Shown: one piece after another, positions 27,340-35,964 of the stretch
Position numbering within the stretch: position 1 is the first letter of the stretch
Layout of the letters: the number at the start of each line of letters is the position of its first letter
Assembly (NCBI RefSeq): GCF_014646215.1
Contig: NZ_BMNA01000017.1
Location: 1 to 64,000, forward strand
Source of the DNA: Nakamurella endophytica
Lineage (GTDB): Bacteria; Actinomycetota; Actinomycetes; Mycobacteriales; Nakamurellaceae
Length of the DNA stretch: 64,000 nucleotides
Reading direction: 5' to 3'
Made by a program: the position numbers and the translations under genes
The notes under the pieces: model-generated
What the model was told of the DNA's origin: nothing
The model's database searches: none
What the model saw: the letters and a program-made list of their open reading frames with translations, nothing else

Positions 27340-28823
27340 ACCATCACCCGCCCGGTCTTCTCGGTCTTGTCCCAGACCTGAGCGGCCTTGCGGTACTCCT
27401 TGACGTAGGCGTCGAAGGTGATCGCGCACAGCAGCGGGCCGTAGCCGACCAGGTAGACGAGCAGCGGCGCGAGCAGCCGGCCGGCCCGGGTCGCCTCGAC
27501 CCGGCGGGCCAGCCAGGCGAACACCATCGAGCAGGACACCCAGGCGTAGATGGCCAGGGTCACCGCCACGCCGCCGGCCGGCGGCAGGTCCAGACCCCAC
27601 AGCGAGATCCGCCCGTCCGGGTCCACCGCGCCGGGGAAGAACGCCAGCGCCATCACGACCAGCGAGACGACGCCCGGGAACAGCATCGCCTCGCGCCAGG
27701 AGCGCCGGCCGGTGGGCGCGTCGATCTGCACCACCATCGCGGTGATGAAGACGTAGCTGCCGGCGGCCAGCCACCACGTCGCCCGGAAGACCACCGTGGC
27801 CAGGTCCGAGTGCAGGAGGAACAGGCCGACCAGCCCGAGCGACGAGCCGATCATCGCCACCGGCAGCAGGAAGATGCAGAACCAGAACAGCCCGAACGAC
27901 ACCCCGCCGATGCGCCGGTCGCGCCACGGCCGGAACCACAGGTGCCGGAACATCTTCGTCACCTGGACGTTGCCGCGCGCCCAGCGCAGCCGCTGCTTCC
28001 ACAGTGCCGCGATGCTGCCCGGCTCCTCGGCCAGCACGACGGCGTAGGGTTCGAAGACCACCCGGCGTCCCGCCAGCTGGCTGCGGAACGTGGTGATGGT
28101 GTCCTCGGCCAGCGTGCTGGTGTCGATCCGACCGCCGATCGCGACCAGGTTCTCCCGGGAGTGCAGCTGCGCGCCGCCGGCCAGGCAGGCCAGCGCGCCG
28201 AGCACGTTGCCGGCCCGCCGCGCCGCCGCCTGCGCAGCGATGTACTCGTAGGCGATGAACCGCGTCAGGTAGTTGGGATCGCCGCTGCCCTCACGGATGT
28301 AGGCGGTGACCGCCCCGACCTCGGGGTCGGCCAGGTGCCGCGTCATCCTGCGCAGCGAGTCCGGCCGGTAGATGACGTCGGCGTCCATGACCAGCAACGC
28401 CTCCATCCAGTCCTCGGCCAGCACGATCTCGATGCCGTGGTTGAGGGTGTGGGCCTTGCCCTGGCCGCCCTTGGCGCGGCGGAGGTGGAACACCCGGCCC
28501 GGGTAGCGGGCGGCCCGACCGAGCACGACCTCGGGGGTGTCGTCGGTGCTGGCGTCGTCGACGACGTACACCCGCAGCGCCGATTCCGGGTACTCCAGGC
28601 CCATCAGCCGGTCGATGGACCGTCCGATCACCGCGCCCTCGTTCCAGGCCGGGACGATGACGGCGACCCGCGGCAGGTACGGCGCCGCCCGCCGGTAGTG
28701 GTTGCGCCACGCGTGCAGGGGGATGAGCAGGAACTGGTACGCGCCGACCGCCACCGGCACCGCGCCGAGCGCGACGAGGACCAGGCAGAGCCCGGTCACC
28801 GTCGCGTGAAGGGCAGTCGTCAC
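27336..28823 (-). CDS. Membrane glycosyltransferase family 2 (PgaC/hyaluronan-synthase-like)
   Basis: This 495-residue processive-type GT2 has one N-terminal helix, then the catalytic domain: PAWNEGAVIG, DDASTDDTPE, the DxD metal motif in VMDADVIYRP, an acceptor-site EDTIT and the processivity motif QRLRW (QxxRW). Five or six C-terminal membrane helices follow. Enzymes of this shape polymerise N-acetylglucosamine or a similar sugar and export it. The GTG start overlaps the PHP gene stop by 4 bp. Confidence 0.92.
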   Translation of the reverse strand: MTTALHATVTGLCLVLVALGAVPVAVGAYQFLLIPLHAWRNHYRRAAPYLPRVAVIVPAWNEGAVIGRSIDRLMGLEYPESALRVYVVDDASTDDTPEVVLGRAARYPGRVFHLRRAKGGQGKAHTLNHGIEIVLAEDWMEALLVMDADVIYRPDSLRRMTRHLADPEVGAVTAYIREGSGDPNYLTRFIAYEYIAAQAAARRAGNVLGALACLAGGAQLHSRENLVAIGGRIDTSTLAEDTITTFRSQLAGRRVVFEPYAVVLAEEPGSIAALWKQRLRWARGNVQVTKMFRHLWFRPWRDRRIGGVSFGLFWFCIFLLPVAMIGSSLGLVGLFLLHSDLATVVFRATWWLAAGSYVFITAMVVQIDAPTGRRSWREAMLFPGVVSLVVMALAFFPGAVDPDGRISLWGLDLPPAGGVAVTLAIYAWVSCSMVFAWLARRVEATRAGRLLAPLLVYLVGYGPLLCAITFDAYVKEYRKAAQVWDKTEKTGRVMV

Positions 28824-29710
28824 CGTGCGATGGTGACAGATGGACGCTCCGTGGCGAAGCGTCCGGCGGACATCCGGCTCCGGCGCAGCACGCCGCGGAC
28901 CGCGTCGTAGCGCCCGACGTCCCGGCTGTGGTGGGCGTCGGTCGAGGCGACCAGCGGCACCCCCGCCGCCCGCAGCGCGGCAACGACCCGCGGGCCCGGG
29001 CAGGCCCACTTCTCGTTGACCTCGACGGTGGCACCGGTGGCGAGCAGGTCGGCGACCAGCGCGGTGAGGTGCTCGTCGGTGACGGCGGTCTCGTCCAGCC
29101 CGATCTTGGGCAGCAGCGAGAACAGGTGCGCCAGCTGCGGGCCGGGCACCCGGTGCACGGCGCGTCCGGTGGCCAGGACCAGGGTGTCGACGATGTCGGC
29201 CGCGGCCAGTCCGGCGGCCCGCCGCTCGAGCACCACCCGGGGGGACGCCGGCCCGTCCGGCCCGGGGAACTGGTGGTCGGCCAGCAGCACCGCGTCCAGG
29301 CCGGCCCGCCCGGCGAGCACCTCGGGCGGCGCGTCGACGGTCCCGGCCGCGTCGAGGATCTTGGCCTCGACGCCGACCCGCACCCGCAGCCCGGCCGGCC
29401 GGGTCAGCCGGCGGACCTCGGCGACGAACCCGGGCAGGTACGTGGTCGAGACCCGCACGTGGTCGACCATCAGCAGGTCGGTCAGCCCGGCCACCGCGGC
29501 GGCGGCCAGGTTCTCCTCCGGGGTGCTGTGGCCGTCGTCGGAGAACGTGGAGTGCACGTGGTGGTCGCCGCGCAGCAGCGCGGCGTCCGCGGCGCCCAGT
29601 ACGTCGGTGCCCAGTGCGTCGGTGCCGAACAGATCCGTGCCGAGCCCGTCGGTGCCGAAGCCGTGGGTGCCGACGCCGATCTCGTCGCTGTCCCGACGCT
29701 CGCCGGTCAT
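28820..29710 (-). CDS. PHP-domain phosphoesterase with an N-terminal pentapeptide-like repeat
   Basis: A 296-residue protein. The metal-binding HxH is in DHHVHSTFSDDG, followed by MVDHVRVS, a further ADHQFPG and a C-terminal STDAHHSRDVGRY, matching histidinol-phosphatase-like PHP enzymes. It could dephosphorylate a sugar or amino-sugar phosphate made by its neighbours. Residues 13-41 are a repeat of five-residue units close to LGTDx. The ATG start overlaps the ATP-grasp stop by 4 bp. Confidence 0.87.
   Translation of the reverse strand: MTGERRDSDEIGVGTHGFGTDGLGTDLFGTDALGTDVLGAADAALLRGDHHVHSTFSDDGHSTPEENLAAAAVAGLTDLLMVDHVRVSTTYLPGFVAEVRRLTRPAGLRVRVGVEAKILDAAGTVDAPPEVLAGRAGLDAVLLADHQFPGPDGPASPRVVLERRAAGLAAADIVDTLVLATGRAVHRVPGPQLAHLFSLLPKIGLDETAVTDEHLTALVADLLATGATVEVNEKWACPGPRVVAALRAAGVPLVASTDAHHSRDVGRYDAVRGVLRRSRMSAGRFATERPSVTIAR
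29588..29674. repeat. 15-bp tandem repeat at the start of the PHP gene
   Basis: About six diverged copies of a 15-bp unit, each encoding a five-residue block of the form (L/F)-G-T-D-x. The frame is kept. Confidence 0.75.
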
Positions 29711-30726
29711 CCCGCGCCCGCGCCGGCCGCCACCGCGTCCCCGAGCTCGCCGCCCGGGACCGCGATGATCTCCGCCGGGTCCAGGAAGACGTCCTCGAGG
29801 TAGCGCACCATCGCCACCTCGCGGAACGGCACGTGCGCCGGCACCGGCCGGCCCAGGACGAGATCCAGGGTGAGCGACGGCATGTCGACGCCGGAGGCCA
29901 CGGTGAGCGGCATCGCGCCGGAGAACCGCGGGTTGACCTCGAGCAGGGCCGGGGTGCCGTCGGCGGTCCGCTTGAGCTGGATGTTGGCGACCGTGGTGAG
30001 CCCGATGGCGCGGGCCACCGCCGCCGCGGTGTCCTGTAGCTCCCGGTCGGCCAGGGTGCGCCCGGCGACGGACACCCCCGAGTCGACCCGCAACCGCGAG
30101 CGCGGCACCGCGGCGATCACGGAGCCGTCCATGCCGGCGATCAGGTCGACCGAGTACTCCTCGCCGGGCAGGTGGTCCTGCACCAGCCAGGCGTTGTCGG
30201 CGCCCCGGGCGGCCAGTTCGGCCGGCGTGGAGACCAGGCTGATGCCCCGCGACCCGGCGCCGCTGCGCGGCTTGACGATCACCGGGAAGCTGCGGCCCTC
30301 GGCGGCCGCGGGGGAGAGCAGGTCGGTCCGCGGGACCGTGACCACCCCGGCGCACCGCTGCGCCAGCGCGTACTTGTCCAGGCAGACGAGCAGGGTGTCC
30401 AGCGACGGCGAGGCCAGCCGGACGCCCTGCGCGGCCAGGTCGTCGGCGCGGCGGGCGGCCACCGGCAGCTCGACGTCCACGGTCGGGAACAGCACGTCGA
30501 CGTCCTCGCGCCGGCACAGCTCGAGCACCGCGTCGGCGAAGCCGGGCGCCAGACCGGCCGGCACCAGAGCCCGGTCGGCCGCGGGCACCAGGTAGAGACC
30601 GCTGGCGTAGGCGTCCATGTCCGCCGCGACGACGCGGACGTCGCCGCGGCGCAGCAGCGACCGGATGATCGCCACGCCGGCGGGTCCGCCGGCCCCCGTG
30701 ACGAGCACCGTCACCCGGTCGCTCAC
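29707..30726 (-). CDS. ATP-grasp ligase (carbamoyl-phosphate-synthase-like fold)
   Basis: The enzyme has 339 residues. An N-terminal Rossmann-type region starts VTVLVTGAGGPAGVAIIRSL. The ATP-grasp core has FPVIVKPRSGAGSRG (glycine-rich loop), LVQDHLPGEEYSVDLI and LLEVNPRFSGAMPLT (metal-binding Glu/Asn). Such ligases join a carboxylate to an amine at the cost of ATP. Next to a PIG-L deacetylase, a free amine on a sugar is a sensible acceptor. GTG start, 4-bp overlap with the upstream gene. Confidence 0.88.
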   Translation of the reverse strand: MSDRVTVLVTGAGGPAGVAIIRSLLRRGDVRVVAADMDAYASGLYLVPAADRALVPAGLAPGFADAVLELCRREDVDVLFPTVDVELPVAARRADDLAAQGVRLASPSLDTLLVCLDKYALAQRCAGVVTVPRTDLLSPAAAEGRSFPVIVKPRSGAGSRGISLVSTPAELAARGADNAWLVQDHLPGEEYSVDLIAGMDGSVIAAVPRSRLRVDSGVSVAGRTLADRELQDTAAAVARAIGLTTVANIQLKRTADGTPALLEVNPRFSGAMPLTVASGVDMPSLTLDLVLGRPVPAHVPFREVAMVRYLEDVFLDPAEIIAVPGGELGDAVAAGAGAG

Positions 30727-31850
30727 GACGCCAGCACCGTCGGGTCCGGGACCGCGACGAGACCGTGGCCGCCGCCGGCCGTCCCGGCCACCGGTCCGTC
30801 CTCGGTCGCGCCGGCGGTCCGGCCGGTGAGCACGTCGGAGGTGTCCCGGAGCACCTCGAGCGGCTCGCAGCTCCGGCCGCCGCCGTAGCGGGACCAGTAC
30901 CGGGCGGTCGCCAGCACGAAATCCGGCTCCAGGTACTCCCTGCGGTCGGTCTGCGAGGCGAAACAGGCCAGCAGCGCCAGTTTCGCGTCGGTGAACCCGT
31001 CGATCGGCGCGAACCGGGTCGGCCGGAAGTCGACCGTGGCGGAGGGGCTCTGGTAGCAGGCGAACGTCGGTACCCGCCGGGTCGCCACCAGCGCGGCCTG
31101 GTGCACGGCGCGGTGGTCCTGGTGCCGGTCGTTCGCGGAATGGGTGTAGACGACGGTCGGTGAGACCTCGGCGACCACCCGCTCGATGATCGAGACCGTC
31201 GGCTCCGCCGCGCCGATCGCCGTGTCGGTCAGGTCCTCGAGGAACAGCCGGGCACCGATGAGCTCCGCGGCCGCCAGCGACTCGTGCTGCCGGTCGTCGG
31301 CATCGCCGCCGCGCGCCCCCCGGGACAGCGTCAGGATGACGACCGAGTCCCCGGCCGCCCGGTGCGCGGCGAGCAGCCCGCCGACGCCTATCTCGACGTC
31401 GTCCGGATGGGCGCCGATCGCCAGTACCACCTGGGGAGCCTGCTCGGTGCGCCGGCGGCGGCTGGTCTCGGCCAGCGCGGTGACCTTGGAGACGACGTCG
31501 CTGCTGCGGAACGGCTTGACCAGGAAGTCGTCCACCTGGTGACGCAGCGCCCGGACGGCGTAGTCGACCGAGGCGTGCGCGGTCATCACCACGACGGACA
31601 GCGCCGGGGACTGCAGGCGGATCTGCTCGACCAGGTCCATGCCGCTCATGCCGGGCAGCTCGATGTCGGTGAGCACGACGTCCGGGTCGACCGACCGCCA
31701 GGCGGCCAGGGCGGCCAGCCCGTCGGTGAACACGTGCACGTCCAGGTCTGCGCGGCGACCCAGCACCACGCGCAGGAGCTCCGCCAGGTCGGCGTCGTCC
31801 TCGACGATGAGGATCCGGTACGGCCCCCCGCGCACGCTCGACGTCGTCAT
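30723..31850 (-). CDS. Response-regulator receiver fused to a PIG-L family N-deacetylase
   Basis: The product has 375 residues. Residues 10-130 are a complete receiver (LIVEDDAD, phosphorylated Asp in VVLTDIELPGMSG, switch Thr in VVMTAHAS, Lys in FLVKPFRSS). Residues about 145-340 are a LmbE/PIG-L de-N-acetylase with zinc motif GAHPDDVEIG and a second metal site HQDHRAVH. Relatives such as MshB remove acetyl from N-acetylglucosamine conjugates. Here phosphorylation could switch a sugar deacetylase directly. The ATG at 31850 has GAGGAGG ideally placed. First gene of the operon. Confidence 0.9.
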   Translation of the reverse strand: MTTSSVRGGPYRILIVEDDADLAELLRVVLGRRADLDVHVFTDGLAALAAWRSVDPDVVLTDIELPGMSGMDLVEQIRLQSPALSVVVMTAHASVDYAVRALRHQVDDFLVKPFRSSDVVSKVTALAETSRRRRTEQAPQVVLAIGAHPDDVEIGVGGLLAAHRAAGDSVVILTLSRGARGGDADDRQHESLAAAELIGARLFLEDLTDTAIGAAEPTVSIIERVVAEVSPTVVYTHSANDRHQDHRAVHQAALVATRRVPTFACYQSPSATVDFRPTRFAPIDGFTDAKLALLACFASQTDRREYLEPDFVLATARYWSRYGGGRSCEPLEVLRDTSDVLTGRTAGATEDGPVAGTAGGGHGLVAVPDPTVLAS

Positions 31851-32144
31851 GGTCCCTCCTCGCCCGGGCACGGTCGGCACACGTCCCCAGCGGCGAGTCT
31901 GACAGCGGGGTCGGCGCCACCGCATCGCCCAAATCGGCACACCTGGTGCGACGAAGGTGACGGACAGTGATTGGTGTGCGGGGCGCGCTCGGCACAGCCG
32001 CGCGACGCCGGGACCGGCCGCCGCCCCACCGGGGAGGGTCGGTCACGATCCGGTCACGGCCGTCGAGCGGGCCCTGCCGGCTCCGACCCGGTCGGGACGC
32101 GCCGCCGGTCGGTGGTGCGGCATGCTCCGGTCGGGAGGCCCTGG

Positions 32145-32504
32145 GTGAAGTACATGGTGATGATGTTCGGTAGCGCCGGGGCGATGATGGCCGAGCGCGA
32201 TCCCGGGTGGATCCGCGACATGGTCACGTTCCTGCGCAGTTTCGACCGGGAGCTGCGGGAGGCCGGCGAGCTCGTCGACGCGCAGGGGCTCGCGGACCCG
32301 GACCGGGCCGAGGTGGTGCGCCGCACCGACACCGGCATCGTGGTGACGGACGGCCCGTACGCGGAGAGCAAGGAGGGCCTGGTGGGGTACTGGGTGCTCG
32401 ACGTGGCCGACCGGGAGCGGCTGCTGGATCTCGCCGGCCGGGTGGTGCAGTGGTCCGGCGCGGTCGAGCTCCGACCGGTGCTCGACGGGCCGCCGGAGGT
32501 CTGA
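32145..32504 (+). CDS. YCII/DGPF-domain protein, partner of the ECF42 sigma factor
   Basis: The 119-residue protein starts KYMVMMFG and carries the signature TDGPYAESKEGLVGYWVLD. DGPF proteins are encoded beside ECF42 sigma factors in many actinobacteria, and that is the arrangement here (five bases between stop and start). Molecular role unknown. The GTG at 32145 has GGGAGG upstream. Confidence 0.9.
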   Translation: MKYMVMMFGSAGAMMAERDPGWIRDMVTFLRSFDRELREAGELVDAQGLADPDRAEVVRRTDTGIVVTDGPYAESKEGLVGYWVLDVADRERLLDLAGRVVQWSGAVELRPVLDGPPEV

Positions 32505-32508
32505 CGCC

Positions 32509-33864
32509 GTGACGGCAGTGGGGGACGGCGCCGGACCGGCAGCCGCCGGGACGGGACCCGAGCCCGGCGGCGACCGGGCCGATGTCGCCCGGTCTCCCCG
32601 TTCGGCCGGCCGGCCGCCCGACCGTGCCGCCGACCGTGTCACGAACCGTGCCGCCGACCGGCGCATTGAGGACGAGCTGCGGGCCTGCGCGCCGTCGGTG
32701 CTGGCGACGCTGGCGGGTCGTTACGGCCAGTTCGACGCGTGCGAGGACGCGGTGCAGGACGCCCTGCTGGCCGCCAGCACCCAGTGGCCGGTCGAGGGCG
32801 TCCCGGACAACCCGCGCGGATGGCTGCTCACCGTGGCCGGCCGCCGGCTGACCGACGCCTGGCGGAGCGAGTCGGCGCGGCGCCGCCGCGAGGACGCGGT
32901 CGGCCAGCTCGAGCCGGTCGGGGCCGTGGCCGTCCCCGACCGCGACGACACCCTGACCCTGCTGCTGCTGTGCTGCCATCCCGCGGTGTCCGCCGACTCC
33001 CAGGTGGCGCTCACGCTGCGGGCGGTCGGCGGGCTCACCACGGCCGAGATCGCCGGCGCCTTCTTCGTGCCGGAGGCGACGATGGCCCAGCGGATCAGCC
33101 GGGCCAAGCAGCGGATCCGGGCCAGCGGCGCCCGGTTCGAGCTGCCGCCGGCCGCCGAGCGACCGGCCCGGCTGGCGTCCGTCCGGCAGGTCCTGTACCT
33201 GGTGTTCAACGAGGGGTACACGGCCAGCTCCGGGGACCTGCTGTACCGGGCCGACCTGTCGGCGGAGGCGATCCGGCTGACCCGGATGCTCGCGGCGGCC
33301 GCGCCGGACGAGGTCGAGACGGCCGGCCTGCTCGCCCTGATGCTGCTGACCGACGCCCGGCGTCCGGCCCGCACGGACCTCGACGGGCTGCTGGTCGCCC
33401 TGCCCGACCAGGACCGCGGGCTCTGGGACCGGGCGGCGATCGAGGAGGGCGTCGGCCTGCTCACCCGCACGCTGGGGACGGGGCCGGTCGGGCCGTACCA
33501 GCTGCAGGCCGCGATCGCCGCGGTGCACGACGAGGCGCCGACCGCCGCGGACACCGACTGGCCGCAGATCCTGGCGCTCTACGACGTGCTGCTGCGTGGC
33601 TGGCCCAGTCCCGTGGTGGCGCTCAACCGCGTCGTCGCGGTCGCCATGGTGCACGGCGCCCGGCCGGGCCTGGCCGAGCTCGGGGTGCTGGCCGGTGACG
33701 CGCACCTGGCCCGGTCGCACCGGCTCGATGCCGTCCGGGCGCACCTGCTGGAGCTGGCCGGTGAGACGGCGGCGGCCCGGGAGGCCTACCGGCGGGCCGC
33801 CGGCCGGGCGACCAACCGCCCCGAGCAGGTGTACCTGGCGCAGCGCGCGGCCCGGCTCGGCTGA
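32509..33864 (+). CDS. ECF42-type RNA polymerase sigma factor with C-terminal helical-repeat extension
   Basis: A sigma factor of 451 residues. An Ala/Pro/Arg-rich N-terminus of about 50 residues precedes sigma region 2 (YGQFDACEDAVQDALLAA), region 4 (LRAVGGLTTAEIAGAFFVPEATMAQRISRAKQRI) and a long C-terminal TPR-like domain (DUF6596 type; VFNEGYTASSGDLLYRADL). There is no anti-sigma gene; in this group the C-terminal extension is thought to regulate activity. Co-transcribed with the DGPF gene. Confidence 0.9.
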   Translation: MTAVGDGAGPAAAGTGPEPGGDRADVARSPRSAGRPPDRAADRVTNRAADRRIEDELRACAPSVLATLAGRYGQFDACEDAVQDALLAASTQWPVEGVPDNPRGWLLTVAGRRLTDAWRSESARRRREDAVGQLEPVGAVAVPDRDDTLTLLLLCCHPAVSADSQVALTLRAVGGLTTAEIAGAFFVPEATMAQRISRAKQRIRASGARFELPPAAERPARLASVRQVLYLVFNEGYTASSGDLLYRADLSAEAIRLTRMLAAAAPDEVETAGLLALMLLTDARRPARTDLDGLLVALPDQDRGLWDRAAIEEGVGLLTRTLGTGPVGPYQLQAAIAAVHDEAPTAADTDWPQILALYDVLLRGWPSPVVALNRVVAVAMVHGARPGLAELGVLAGDAHLARSHRLDAVRAHLLELAGETAAAREAYRRAAGRATNRPEQVYLAQRAARLG

Positions 33865-33865
33865 C

Positions 33866-33882
33866 CCCGCCCGGAAGGCGGG
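33866..33882 (+). terminator. Hairpin after the ECF sigma factor gene
   Basis: Stem CCCGCC/GGCGGG with a 5-base loop, starting two bases after the stop. Confidence 0.5.
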
Positions 33883-33939
33883 ACTCGGGTCCGGTGTGTC
33901 CGCAGGCACGGTGGCGGCCGCAGGCCTACAGTCGCACGT

Positions 33940-35964
33940 GTGTTCGACACCGCGTGGGACGACGGACTCGACGACGCCCAGCTCGCGGCCGTCACCCACG
34001 GGTCCGCTCCGTTGGTCGTGCTGGCAGGGGCCGGCACCGGGAAGACCCGCACGCTGACCTCGCGGGTGGCCCGGCTGCTGGAGACCGGGGTACGCCCCGA
34101 ACGGGTGCTGCTGCTGACCTTCACCCGCCGGGCCGCCGAGGACATGCTGGCCAGGGCGGGTGCGCTGTGCCGCGACCCGGACGCCGGGCGCCGGGTGTGG
34201 GGCGGCACGTTCCACGCGGTCGCGCACCGGCTGGTCACCGAGCACGCGGCGGCGCTCGGGCTGGAACACGTCACGGTGCTCGACCCCGGCGATGCCGCGG
34301 ACCTGTTCGACCTGTTGCGCGACGAGCACGGGCTGACCGGTTCCCCCGGCGGCGAGCGCATGCCGCGGCCGGCCACCCTGGCGGACATCTATTCCAGGGC
34401 GGTGAACACCGGCCGGCCGGCCCGCGATGTCGTGACCGCCGACTTCCCGTGGTGCGAACCGCACGCCGACGCCGTCGCGGCGGTGCTGCGGGACTACGTC
34501 GCGCGCAAGCGGGCGGCCGGGCTGCTGGACTTCGACGACCTGTTGCTGGCGTGGCGGGCGTTGCTCGGCCAGCCCGAGCTGGCGCAGCGGCTGGCCGAAC
34601 GGTGGGACCACGTGCTGGTGGACGAGTACCAGGACGTCAACGCGGTCCAGGTCGACATCGTCGCCGGGCTGCGGCCGGACGGCAGGGGCCTGACCGTGGT
34701 CGGGGACGACGCCCAGGCGGTGTACGGGTTCCGGGGTGCGCGCAGCGGCCACCTGCTCGACGTCGACCGCCGGTGGCCCGAGGCCCGGACCGTGCGGTTG
34801 GAGCGCAACTTCCGGTCCCGGCAGCCGTTGCTGGACCTGGCGAACGCGGTGCGACCGGGACCGCCGGAGTCGCGCCTGCAACTGCGGGCCGACCGCACGG
34901 ATGGGACCGGTCGGCCGGTGCGGCCCGAGGTGGTCCGCTGCTACGACGCCGCCGAGGAGGCCCGGCTCGTCGCGGACGCCGCTGTGGCCGCCGTCGAGGC
35001 CGGCGGCCGGCTGCGGGAGCAGGCGGTGCTGATGCGCAGCGGTCACCACAGCGACCTGCTCGAGGTCGAGCTCACCGCCCGCCGGATCCCGTTCGTCAAG
35101 TACGGCGGCCTGAAGTTCCTGGAGGCGGCGCACGTCAAGGACTTCCTCGCCGCGCTCCGGGTGACCGCCCATGCGGGCGACGAGCTGGCGTGGTTCCGGC
35201 TGCTGCGGCTGCACGAGGGCATCGGCCCGGCCCGCGCCCGGACCCTGCTGCCGTTGCTGCTGGACCCCGAGGTGGACCACGGCGAGGTGGTGGCGGCGGC
35301 CCCGGCGCCTGCCCGTACCCGGCTGGACGCCACCCTGGCCGGATTGGCGCAGGCCCGTGCCGCGGGCGATGTGCCCGGCACCGTGCGGCGGTGCACCGAG
35401 GTGGTGCGGCCACTGGTCCGCGAGCGGTACGCGGACGCGGCGGCGCGGCTGGGCGACGTCGACCGGCTGTCCGAGGCGGCCGCCCTCGCGCCGGACCTGC
35501 CGGGGTTCGTCGCGCAGCTGACCCTGGATCCGCCGCTGAGCACCGGTGACTACGCCAAGCCGCCGCATCTGGACGAGGACTACCTGACCCTGTCCACCGT
35601 GCACTCGGCCAAGGGACTGGAATGGCCCACCGTGCACGTGCTGCACGCCGTCGACGGCGCCTTCCCGTCGGACATGGCCCTGTCGACGCCGGAGGGCCTG
35701 GAGGAGGAGCAGCGGCTGTTCTACGTCGCGATCACCCGTGCCCGCGACCGGCTCTCGATCTACACGCCGCTGCGGATGCCGCACCACCGCACCGGCCGGG
35801 ACGACCGCCACAGCCTGGCGCCGGCGTGCCGCTTCCTCGACGACGCCGCACTGGCCACCGTCGACGTGCGGCAGGTCGGGCGGCCCGGTGCCAGGGCGCG
35901 ACGCCCGGCGGCGGTGACGGTGCCGCGGGTCGAGATGCCGAGCCTGGACGCGTTGTTCGGCTGA
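33940..35964 (+). CDS. UvrD/Rep-family ATP-dependent DNA helicase
   Basis: The helicase has 674 residues with the superfamily 1A motifs in order: Q motif and Walker A (LAGAGTGKTRT, about residue 30), Ia (LTFTRRAAEDM), II (VDEYQDVN), III (VGDDAQAVYGFRGA), IV (ERNFRS), V (STVHSAKGLEW) and VI (AITRARDRLSI). It unwinds DNA 3'-5' in repair or recombination. There is no extra C-terminal domain. It is the last clearly core gene before the accessory island. Confidence 0.92.
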   Translation: MFDTAWDDGLDDAQLAAVTHGSAPLVVLAGAGTGKTRTLTSRVARLLETGVRPERVLLLTFTRRAAEDMLARAGALCRDPDAGRRVWGGTFHAVAHRLVTEHAAALGLEHVTVLDPGDAADLFDLLRDEHGLTGSPGGERMPRPATLADIYSRAVNTGRPARDVVTADFPWCEPHADAVAAVLRDYVARKRAAGLLDFDDLLLAWRALLGQPELAQRLAERWDHVLVDEYQDVNAVQVDIVAGLRPDGRGLTVVGDDAQAVYGFRGARSGHLLDVDRRWPEARTVRLERNFRSRQPLLDLANAVRPGPPESRLQLRADRTDGTGRPVRPEVVRCYDAAEEARLVADAAVAAVEAGGRLREQAVLMRSGHHSDLLEVELTARRIPFVKYGGLKFLEAAHVKDFLAALRVTAHAGDELAWFRLLRLHEGIGPARARTLLPLLLDPEVDHGEVVAAAPAPARTRLDATLAGLAQARAAGDVPGTVRRCTEVVRPLVRERYADAAARLGDVDRLSEAAALAPDLPGFVAQLTLDPPLSTGDYAKPPHLDEDYLTLSTVHSAKGLEWPTVHVLHAVDGAFPSDMALSTPEGLEEEQRLFYVAITRARDRLSIYTPLRMPHHRTGRDDRHSLAPACRFLDDAALATVDVRQVGRPGARARRPAAVTVPRVEMPSLDALFG

